Assembly: GCA_052273845.1 (NCBI GenBank)
Contig: DAVZHM010000032.1
Location: 1 to 19,204 of the forward strand
Length of the DNA: 19,204 nucleotides
Source: Fimenecus sp052273845
GTDB taxonomy: Bacteria > Bacillota > Clostridia > Oscillospirales > Acutalibacteraceae
Direction of reading: 5' to 3'
The notes under the pieces are model-generated. The model was not told where the DNA came from, searched no databases, and saw only the letters and a list, made by a program, of their open reading frames with translations. Both the position numbers and the translations under genes were made by a program. Below, piece after piece: positions 13,172-19,204 of this stretch (its first letter is position 1; each line of letters begins with the position of its first letter).

Positions 13172-14149
13172 ATGTCTAAAAAGAATAAGGAACCGTCTAC
13201 ACCCGAATCAAGAGCAGAAAAACTTGCCAATAAACAAATGCTCAGAAAGGCTTTTACAAGCACATTCTTTAAAGCGTTTGCAATTTGTCTTGCAGTTTTG
13301 CTGATTTATTCGGTATGCTATATTGCGTTTATCAATCCGATGAGCATCGCCGCAAACACAGTTGACCCGAGCAGCAACGCCGCGCAAGGTGCGGTTGTGC
13401 AGAATAACCAAGGCACGGCTTCGAGCGACAACGCCGCAAGCGGCAACAACGAGCCCGCAGCCGCAGGCGACGGTGCGGGTACAGCCGCTGTGAAGGAACT
13501 GACCGCACAAAGCAGTCAGGCGGAAATTCTCGCTTACTTCAATACTGCCATTAATAATGTAAAACCGAACGCAAAGAAAATCACTTTGAATTATGAGAGA
13601 AACAGCGAAGCCGGTGGTATATCAGGTGAAGTTCCCAAAACGCTCGTTAGTGTTGCAAATAACTTGATTGCTTCCAATATGGGTGAAAAAGATCTTTCCA
13701 AGTTAGATCCCGGCTTGGTCAATGCCACAACGGTTGATCAGAAAAATACTATGTTCCCTGTTGAGACGCAAACTTGGTCCAGCAAACTGACTGCGGATGA
13801 TATTGAGTCGGCTGCTGTTGAAGTTACCGACAGCGCATACACAATTACCATTAAGGTGAAAGAAGATACTGTCAGTACAGACACAAATTACGGTGTCGGT
13901 CATCACGGAAAAGCGTTTTCGGTTATTCGCCCCGGCATTATTTCGGAAAATGCCCCGGGTGTGGAGAGCCTGCTGAAAGACATTAAAACCGGTCATAAAG
14001 ACGGCAAAATTGTTGTTACGGTTGACAAGGCGACCGGTAATGTAACACATGCAAATTATTATTTTGTATGGACTTTGCAGTTGACCGTGATGAATATGAC
14101 GCCGTCTATTCCGTTCGGTCTTGAAAAAGACTTCACCATTGCTTGGTAA
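13172..14149 (+). CDS. Single-pass membrane protein with extracytoplasmic domain, unknown function
   Basis: This 325-residue protein is not recognised. It has a charged cytoplasmic start (about 1-32), one membrane helix at about 34-54 (FKAFAICLAVLLIYSVCYIA), a low-complexity linker rich in A, N, S, G and Q (about 62-104) and a folded external domain (about 108-325). That domain contains QAEILAYFNTAINNVKPNAK, a DDIESAAVEVTDSAYTITIK region, GVGHHGKAFSVI, and a C-terminal beta-rich part ending in FTIAW. ATG at 13172 is chosen because AAAGGGG lies 8 bases upstream; the in-frame TTG at 13154 precedes that site. It is a single-gene unit with its own promoter and terminator. The linker suggests that the domain is held away from the membrane. 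Confidence 0.8.
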   Translation: MSKKNKEPSTPESRAEKLANKQMLRKAFTSTFFKAFAICLAVLLIYSVCYIAFINPMSIAANTVDPSSNAAQGAVVQNNQGTASSDNAASGNNEPAAAGDGAGTAAVKELTAQSSQAEILAYFNTAINNVKPNAKKITLNYERNSEAGGISGEVPKTLVSVANNLIASNMGEKDLSKLDPGLVNATTVDQKNTMFPVETQTWSSKLTADDIESAAVEVTDSAYTITIKVKEDTVSTDTNYGVGHHGKAFSVIRPGIISENAPGVESLLKDIKTGHKDGKIVVTVDKATGNVTHANYYFVWTLQLTVMNMTPSIPFGLEKDFTIAW

Positions 14150-14172
14150 AAGTACATATCTTGATTTTCTGT

Positions 14173-14204
14173 TCCCCCGAACTGTTCTGTTCGGGGGATT
14201 TTTT
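14173..14204 (+). terminator. Intrinsic terminator
   Basis: TCCCCCGAAC at 14173-14182 pairs with GTTCGGGGGA at 14189-14198 around a 6-base loop, and six T residues follow at 14199-14204. Confidence 0.93.
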
Positions 14205-14236
14205 GCCGAAAAGCTCCAAAAACCGACCGCGTTTTA

Positions 14237-14265
14237 TTGACTTTTTGAACAGAAAACGCTATACT
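14237..14265 (+). promoter_or_regulatory. Sigma-A promoter of the SDR-type gene
   Basis: TTGACT at 14237-14242 and TATACT at 14260-14265 are separated by 17 bases, 31 bases before the start codon. Both boxes are one base from consensus, so the gene is probably well expressed. Confidence 0.85.
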
Positions 14266-14296
14266 GTATATACTATTGAAATTTGAGGTGAAAGAA

Positions 14297-15862
14297 ATGG
14301 CAGAAAAGAAAACCGTCATGCTGACCGGTGCGTCCGGCAACATGGGCTTTGCAGGCTTCAAAGAACTGTTTAAAATGAAAGACAAATACAACACCGTTCT
14401 GTTGCTTCGCAAAAGCGAAAAAAATGAAAAAATGTTTGCCCCCTACAAAGACGATCCGTCTGTGAAAATCGTTTGGGGCGATTTGACCGACTATGACAGC
14501 GTTTTGGAAGCTGTTACAGGTGCAGATTATGTGCTCCACGTCGGCGGTATGGTTTCTCCCACGGCGGACTGGAAACCTTACAGAACCCAAAAAACCAATA
14601 TCGGCGCGGCGCAGTCCATCTGCAAAGCGGTTTTGGCGCAGCCCAATCCCGATGCCATCAAGGTTTGCTACATCGGTACGGTTGCGGAAACCGGCGGCAG
14701 AAATTACCCGATTCATTGGGGTCGTTGCGGTGACCCGATTAAAATTTCGATTTATGACCACTATGCCATTTCCAAAACCGTTGCAGAGCGCACATTCGTT
14801 GAAAGCGGCTTGAAAAATTGGGTGGTTATGCGTCAGTCCGGCATTCTCTATCCCAACATCTTGAAGAACATGGACCCGATTATGTTCCACGTGCCGATTA
14901 ACGGCGTTTTGGAATGGTGCACGGTGGAAGATTCGGGCAGATTGCTTGCCAATTTGGTCGATGAGGATGCGAAAGGCAACCTCGGTGCTGATTTCTGGAA
15001 TCACTTCTTCAACATCGGTTCCGGTAAAGAATACAGAATTTCCAACTATGAGTTCGAGCAGTATTTGCTCGGCACACTCGGTCTTGCCGGCCCCGAAAAA
15101 TTGTTTGATCCGAACTGGTTCATCACCAAAAATTTCCACGGCCAGTTCTATGCCGACGGCGACAAACTCGAAGATTTCCTGCACTTCCGTGAGAATTTGC
15201 CGATTCAGGATTATTTCAATCGCTTGGCAGATCAGGTGGAATTCTACTTCAAAATTCCGCGTTATCTTCCGAAGAACCTCGTTGCCGCTTGCGCGAAACC
15301 CTTTATGAAGAAAATCGCTTCCACACCCGATTTCGGTACTCTGGATTGGGTTGCGAAAGACAATAAGGTGCGTATGAGCGCATATTACGGTTCCAAAGAG
15401 GAATGGGAACAGATTCCGAAGACTTGGGATAAATATGAGATTATTAAGTTCGACAAAGACAACAGCGCCGCCGAACAGTTTAAACTCGACCACGGTTATG
15501 ATGAATCGAAACCCGAAAGCGAACTCGACATTGACGATATGAAACAAGCGGCTGCATTCCGCGGCGGCGAATGCCTGTCCGAGTCGATGACCAAAGGCGA
15601 TATGGCAACCAAACTGAAATGGAAATGCGGTCACTGCGGCGCCGAATTTGAAGCCAGCCCCGCGCTGATTTTGTTGGGCGGCCATTGGTGCCCCGAGTGC
15701 TATATCCCGCAAAAAGCTTGGGATTATGATGCAATCGCCAAAACCAACCCGTTCTTTGCACAGGTTTGGTATCCGAGCCACAGAAAAGACGAGAACAACC
15801 GTTACGAATTTGACGATTTGTTCCACATCAATGGCGTGGCATGGGACGACATCAAGAGATAA
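14297..15862 (+). CDS. NAD(P)-dependent epimerase/dehydratase (extended SDR) with C-terminal four-cysteine domain
   Basis: The 521-residue protein begins with an extended-SDR Rossmann domain. TGASGNMGFAGFKEL is the nucleotide-binding motif (about 9-23), GADYVLHVGGMVSP follows at about 78-91, and Y156/K160 in YAISK form the catalytic pair. The substrate part runs to about 300. The C-terminal 200 residues are unusual: after a helical region come C444-x2-C447 (KCGHCGAEF) and C465-x2-C468 (HWCPECY), a zinc-ribbon-like pattern, then an acidic aromatic tail. The substrate is unknown; extended SDRs act on nucleotide sugars, sterols or similar compounds. The start is ATG 14297 with GAGGTG 6 bases upstream; the in-frame TTG at 14276 precedes the site. 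It stands alone between its own promoter and terminator, so neighbours give no hint. Confidence 0.85.
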   Translation: MAEKKTVMLTGASGNMGFAGFKELFKMKDKYNTVLLLRKSEKNEKMFAPYKDDPSVKIVWGDLTDYDSVLEAVTGADYVLHVGGMVSPTADWKPYRTQKTNIGAAQSICKAVLAQPNPDAIKVCYIGTVAETGGRNYPIHWGRCGDPIKISIYDHYAISKTVAERTFVESGLKNWVVMRQSGILYPNILKNMDPIMFHVPINGVLEWCTVEDSGRLLANLVDEDAKGNLGADFWNHFFNIGSGKEYRISNYEFEQYLLGTLGLAGPEKLFDPNWFITKNFHGQFYADGDKLEDFLHFRENLPIQDYFNRLADQVEFYFKIPRYLPKNLVAACAKPFMKKIASTPDFGTLDWVAKDNKVRMSAYYGSKEEWEQIPKTWDKYEIIKFDKDNSAAEQFKLDHGYDESKPESELDIDDMKQAAAFRGGECLSESMTKGDMATKLKWKCGHCGAEFEASPALILLGGHWCPECYIPQKAWDYDAIAKTNPFFAQVWYPSHRKDENNRYEFDDLFHINGVAWDDIKR

Positions 15863-15884
15863 TCAATCAGGACCATACATAAGC

Positions 15885-15917
15885 AAAACCCCGCCCTTTT
15901 ACGGCGGGGTTTTTGTG
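15885..15917 (+). terminator. Intrinsic terminator of the SDR-type gene
   Basis: AAAACCCCGCC at 15885-15895 pairs with GGCGGGGTTTT at 15903-15913 with a 7-base loop and a T-rich end. Confidence 0.92.
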
Positions 15918-15953
15918 TGCGTAGGGGGCGGGGTTCTATGTCGTACCGCGTGA

Positions 15954-15982
15954 TTGATTTTTTTGATTGCCCGTGATACAAT
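15954..15982 (+). promoter_or_regulatory. Sigma-A promoter of mutS2
   Basis: TTGATT at 15954-15959 and TACAAT at 15977-15982 are separated by 17 bases, 45 bases upstream of the start codon. Confidence 0.75.
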
Positions 15983-16027
15983 ACAAAATGAACATCACAG
16001 TATACCGTATAACAAAGGAAAACGCTT

Positions 16028-18406
16028 ATGAACAAGCATTTTGAAGCCTTAGAGCTTCCGAAAATTTTAGAAAAGTTAAGCGGCCTTACCGCTTGTGAGG
16101 ACGCGCGCACATTGGCGCTCTCGCTCACGCCGCAAACCGATTTTTTTGAAGCACAACAGTTGCTTTCACAAACCGAGGCGGCACACATCTTAATTGCCAA
16201 ATTCGGCGCGCCGTCTTTCGGCGGACTTTGCAATGTTAATAACGCCTTGCACCGCGCGCAGTCGGGCGGTACGCTGTCTATGCGCGAACTCTTAACCGTA
16301 TCGCAGGTATTGCGCGTTTTGCGCGGCATTCTCTCTTGGCGCGAAAAAAGCGCGGGCATGGAAACGGCGATTGACGATTTGTTCTCAAGCATTTGTGCCA
16401 ACAAATATTTGGAAGATAAAATCAATAACGCGATTGTGTCCGAGGACGAAATGTCCGACAACGCTTCTGCGGAACTCAAAAGTATTCGCCGAAAGAAAAA
16501 ACAGCAGGATGCGAAAATCCGCGAACAACTCGACAAACTTTTGCGTTCTCCTACCTACAAAACCAGTTTGCAAGAATCGATTGTCACCCAACGAAACGGG
16601 CGGTTTGTGGTGCCTGTGAAAAGCGAACACCGCGCCGAGGTTGCAGGTATGGTGCACGATACTTCGTCAAGCGGATCTACCGTGTTTATCGAGCCTGCAA
16701 GCGTGGTGGAGGCAAACAACGAAATCAAGGTGCTCGAAAGCAAAGAACGCGATGAAATCGAACGCATTTTGGCAGAACTTTCTGCCGAAGCAGGTGCGTT
16801 TTATGACAGCGTCAAAATCAGTTACGAAAGCGCCGTGGCGCTCAATTTGATATTTTCCAAAGCAAATCTTGCTTATCAAATGAAAGCAAGCAAACCGATT
16901 TTAAACGCCTTCGGCGAGGTGGAACTGAAAAAAGCGCGGCATCCGCTTATCCCTGCGCAAAAGGTTGTGCCCGTAGACATTCGCCTGGGCGCGGATTTCG
17001 ACTCTCTTGTGATTACGGGTCCGAACACGGGCGGTAAAACGGTTTCCATTAAAACCTTGGGCCTTTTGACCTTAATGGCATCGTGCGGGCTGTATATCCC
17101 CGCGGCGGACAATTCCAAAGTGGCGGTGTTCGGAAAAGTTCTTGCCGACATCGGCGACGAGCAAAGCATTGAACAGTCTCTGTCCACATTTTCTGCGCAT
17201 ATGACGAACATCGTTTCCATTGACCGCGAGGCAGACGGTAACACCCTTGTTTTAATCGACGAACTCGGCGCGGGCACCGACCCCGTAGAGGGCGCGGCGT
17301 TGGCAGTTGCGGTTTTGGAAGCGCTTCGCAAAAAGGGAGCGAAAATCGCCGCAACAACGCATTATTCGGAACTGAAAGAATACGCCCTGTCCACCGACCG
17401 TGTGGAAAACGCATCGTGTGAATTTTCGGTGGAAACCCTTGCCCCGACTTATAAACTGCTCATCGGGATTCCCGGGCGGTCTAACGCGTTTGCGATTTCC
17501 GAGCGTTTGGGGCTTCGCCGCGAAATCATTGACGCGGCAGGGGAGTTGGTTGCTACCGAAAACCGCCGATTTGAAGATGTTGTGGATACTTTGGAACAAA
17601 CCCGCGCCGAAATGGAGCAGGAAAAAGAAAAAACACTGGAATTGCAACGCGAAATTGACGCACTTCGCGAAAAAGCGGAGAAAAAATACCAAGAAGCCAC
17701 GAAAAAAGGCGAAAAAGAATTGGAACGCGCCAAAGCGGAAGCCAACCGATTGGTGGAAAATGCCCGCCGCGCGGCAAATTCTTTGCTTTTGGAAGTAGAC
17801 CGCCTGAAAAAAGAGCAGACGAAAGAGAAAAACGCCGCAGAACTTGCAAGAAAAGCCAAGGCGGCAATGAAATCGCATCTGAACGAAATTGACGACTTAA
17901 CCGCCGAACGGTTCGATACTTTTGACGGCGAAGAGTATGTACTGCTGCGTCCGCTTGCGGTCGGCGACACGGTGCTTGTGACCACATTGGGCACGAAAGC
18001 GACCGTGGTGACTTTGCCCGACAGCAAAGGCAATACCGAGGTGCTCTCCGGTGCAATGAAAATGAAAGTGCCGCTTAAAAACCTCCGTCTTTTGGGCGGT
18101 AAGGCGGCAAAAAGCACCGCGCCGCGCCGTACCGCTGTTACCCGCGAGCGTGCGAGCACAAGCGCGGCAATGCGTGTGGATTTGCGCGGTAAAAATGCCG
18201 AAGAAGCGATTCTCGATTTGGATATGTTTATCGACAGCGCCTTGCGTTCGGGACTCACCGAGGTCACCATTGTGCACGGCAAAGGCACGGGGGTGCTTCG
18301 CAAAGCGGTGCAGACACATTTGCGCACCCACCCGAATATCCGTACCTTCCGATTAGGGGTGTACGGCGAGGGCGAGGACGGCGTTACCATTGCCGAACTC
18401 AAATAA
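16028..18406 (+). CDS. mutS2: MutS2 family ATPase/endonuclease
   Basis: The 792-residue product has the usual MutS2 length and order: the MutS core and lever region (about 1-290), the ATPase domain with Walker A GPNTGGKT (331-338) and Walker B LVLIDELGAGTDP (D411, E412), a long charged coiled coil (about 515-625, rich in E, K, R and A), a KOW-like segment and a C-terminal Smr domain (about 715-792) with VDLRG and the nuclease-type loop HGKGTGVLR. MutS2 proteins lack the mismatch-recognition domain; they have been linked to suppression of recombination and, in Bacillus, to splitting collided ribosomes. AAAGGAAAA precedes ATG. The gene has its own promoter. No terminator is evident before the next gene's promoter. 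Confidence 0.96.
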   Translation: MNKHFEALELPKILEKLSGLTACEDARTLALSLTPQTDFFEAQQLLSQTEAAHILIAKFGAPSFGGLCNVNNALHRAQSGGTLSMRELLTVSQVLRVLRGILSWREKSAGMETAIDDLFSSICANKYLEDKINNAIVSEDEMSDNASAELKSIRRKKKQQDAKIREQLDKLLRSPTYKTSLQESIVTQRNGRFVVPVKSEHRAEVAGMVHDTSSSGSTVFIEPASVVEANNEIKVLESKERDEIERILAELSAEAGAFYDSVKISYESAVALNLIFSKANLAYQMKASKPILNAFGEVELKKARHPLIPAQKVVPVDIRLGADFDSLVITGPNTGGKTVSIKTLGLLTLMASCGLYIPAADNSKVAVFGKVLADIGDEQSIEQSLSTFSAHMTNIVSIDREADGNTLVLIDELGAGTDPVEGAALAVAVLEALRKKGAKIAATTHYSELKEYALSTDRVENASCEFSVETLAPTYKLLIGIPGRSNAFAISERLGLRREIIDAAGELVATENRRFEDVVDTLEQTRAEMEQEKEKTLELQREIDALREKAEKKYQEATKKGEKELERAKAEANRLVENARRAANSLLLEVDRLKKEQTKEKNAAELARKAKAAMKSHLNEIDDLTAERFDTFDGEEYVLLRPLAVGDTVLVTTLGTKATVVTLPDSKGNTEVLSGAMKMKVPLKNLRLLGGKAAKSTAPRRTAVTRERASTSAAMRVDLRGKNAEEAILDLDMFIDSALRSGLTEVTIVHGKGTGVLRKAVQTHLRTHPNIRTFRLGVYGEGEDGVTIAELK

Positions 18407-18413
18407 AATTCGA

Positions 18414-18442
18414 TTGCAAAACGGGAATAAATATGTTAGACT
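18414..18442 (+). promoter_or_regulatory. Sigma-A promoter of the lipoprotein gene
   Basis: TTGCAA at 18414-18419 and TAGACT at 18437-18442 are separated by 17 bases; the -35 starts 8 bases after the mutS2 stop. Each box has two mismatches, so this is a moderate match. Confidence 0.5.
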
Positions 18443-18473
18443 AAAATATACTCTAATATTCGGAGGTATTTTT

Positions 18474-18899
18474 ATGCAAAAGAAAATTTTGATAGTTTCC
18501 CTGGCACTGTTGTTGGTTGTATTCGGCGCAGTTGCCTGCGGAAAGAAAGATGAAATTGAAGAAGATTCCACCTATGCGCCTGTGGAATACACCACGGACG
18601 CCGAAACGGGCGAAATCTACATTACCAATGTTTACGGTGATTTAATTCCCGTGACCACCTCGAAAGACGGCAGTATGGACCTGATGGAAGATTTGGTTAC
18701 CAAGACCAAAGAACAGGCGGATAAAGAAAAAGCGTCTATCGCGGCAGAAGAGAATGCCACAAAAGAGCCGGCAGGCGACCATGGCGGGAACACACCCCCC
18801 GCAACGAGCGGCGGTAACAGCGGTAACAGCGGCGGTATGGTTGTCGGATCGGACAGCATTGCCAACAACAATGAAAAAGACGCTGTCATTGTTTGGTAA
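18474..18899 (+). CDS. Small lipoprotein of unknown function
   Basis: The 141-residue protein starts with a type II signal peptide: MQKK, a hydrophobic core ILIVSLALLLVVFG, and a lipobox AVAC with the lipidated cysteine at 22, followed by GKKDE. The mature part is acidic and K/E-rich (about 25-100), with a short TTDAETGEIYITNVYGDLIP segment, then a G/S/N-rich stretch (about 103-125) and a tail ending AVIVW. No domain is recognised. The start is ATG 18474 because GGAGGT lies about 6 bases upstream; a longer in-frame reading from 18390 would overlap mutS2 and place the signal peptide internally. It was probably acquired or kept as a surface-anchored accessory protein; function is unknown. Confidence 0.85.
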   Translation: MQKKILIVSLALLLVVFGAVACGKKDEIEEDSTYAPVEYTTDAETGEIYITNVYGDLIPVTTSKDGSMDLMEDLVTKTKEQADKEKASIAAEENATKEPAGDHGGNTPPATSGGNSGNSGGMVVGSDSIANNNEKDAVIVW

Positions 18900-18908
18900 A
18901 AATTCTGC

Positions 18909-18937
18909 TTGACAAGTTCAGAAATCTTTAGTATAAT
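18909..18937 (+). promoter_or_regulatory. Fully consensus sigma-A promoter upstream of the YlxM-like gene
   Basis: TTGACA at 18909-18914 and TATAAT at 18932-18937 are exact consensus boxes with the ideal 17-base spacer. It is the strongest promoter sequence in the window and lies about 60 bases before the start codon. Confidence 0.9.
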
Positions 18938-18941
18938 ATCA

Positions 18942-18974
18942 CCCTGTAAAGTCTATGACTTTACAGGGCTTTTT
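18942..18974 (+). terminator. Terminator-like hairpin directly at the expected transcription start
   Basis: CCCTGTAAAGTC at 18942-18953 pairs perfectly with GACTTTACAGGG at 18957-18968 around TAT, and CTTTTT follows. It can end the lipoprotein transcript. It also begins about 5 bases after the -10 box of the next promoter, so transcripts from that promoter start at or inside its first arm. Confidence 0.85.
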
Positions 18975-18997
18975 ATCGGAAAGGAAAGGGAGAACCA

Positions 18998-19204
18998 ATG
19001 GCAAATAATGTGGAAATAACCATTTTGCTTGATTTTTACGGCGAAATGCTGACCGAAAAACAGCGGGATTTCTTGGGCTATTATTATAACGATGACCTTT
19101 CTCTTTCGGAAATTGCCGAAAATGAGGGCATTTCCAGGCAGGGTGTGCGCGACGCCATCAAACGCGCCGAAACTTTGCTTTACGATATGGAAAGCAAATT
19201 GGGC
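18998..19204 (+). CDS. ylxM: YlxM/UPF0122-type helix-turn-helix protein, 3' end missing
   Basis: Sixty-nine codons are present and the frame is open at the right edge. The sequence has the YlxM layout: LLDFYGEMLTEKQRDFLGYY near the N-terminus, then a sigma region 4-like helix-turn-helix, LSLSEIAENEGISRQGVRDA, followed by IKRAETLLYDMESKLG. YlxM genes usually stand directly before ffh (signal recognition particle protein), and the product is thought to act with SRP; the ffh gene would lie outside the window. AAAGGGAG lies about 6 bases before ATG. The full protein is expected to be about 110-120 residues. Confidence 0.9.
   Translation, partial: MANNVEITILLDFYGEMLTEKQRDFLGYYYNDDLSLSEIAENEGISRQGVRDAIKRAETLLYDMESKLG

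Noticed and set aside
14273..15826. 517-codon minus-strand open frame opposite the SDR-type gene
   Set aside because: It mirrors the coding strand almost completely, is rich in F, H and N, and has no recognisable domain; the plus-strand gene has clear motifs, promoter and terminator.
17449..18402. 317-codon minus-strand open frame opposite mutS2
   Set aside because: Serine/arginine-rich shadow of the coiled-coil and Smr region of mutS2, with no start signals.

Overview
The window looks like chromosomal DNA from a spore-forming member of the Clostridia, most likely an Oscillospiraceae/Ruminococcaceae-type gut bacterium (inference). The reasons are the sporulation genes spoIIP and gpr beside rpsT, a split transketolase, a secreted protein ending in a type I dockerin, a MutS2 protein, a YlxM-like gene at the right edge, consensus sigma-A promoters and strong Shine-Dalgarno sites. 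No rRNA, tRNA, CRISPR array, complete insertion sequence or phage gene was seen. Coding density is high except for one AT-rich interval at about 8316-8792.

Left part (1-5533): the end of the transketolase N-terminal subunit gene is followed by the C-terminal subunit gene and a terminator. A three-gene operon then encodes an ECF-type sigma factor, a single-pass membrane protein that is probably its anti-sigma factor (N-terminal cytoplasmic part, membrane helix, two external Ig-like repeats), and a large secreted protein with BspA-type leucine-rich repeats, two repeat modules and a dockerin. This looks like a cell-surface sensing operon that controls, or is coupled to, an exported and possibly cellulosome-like protein.

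Sporulation block (5494-7850, minus strand): gpr (germination protease) and spoIIP, followed by a 69-residue membrane-anchored protein of unknown function. Its last codons lie inside a bidirectional terminator. rpsT diverges from gpr.

Middle (8247-9742): the rpsT terminator is followed by an AT-rich stretch with a strong promoter, repeated CAAAATGT motifs, and two very small reading frames that each have a ribosome binding site but are broken (one by a stop at codon 2, one by a one-base frameshift inside a signal peptide). Two overlapping genes for unrecognised single-pass membrane proteins come next. This is the least explained part of the window.

Minus-strand block (9833-12895): a TetR-family regulator and a CDF metal transporter overlap as one operon, and a long-form PRPP synthetase gene with its own promoter lies downstream.

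Right part (13172-19204): an unrecognised single-pass membrane protein, an SDR-type epimerase/dehydratase fused to a C-terminal four-cysteine domain, mutS2, a small lipoprotein, and the start of a YlxM-like gene. Most of these are single-gene units with their own sigma-A promoter and terminator.
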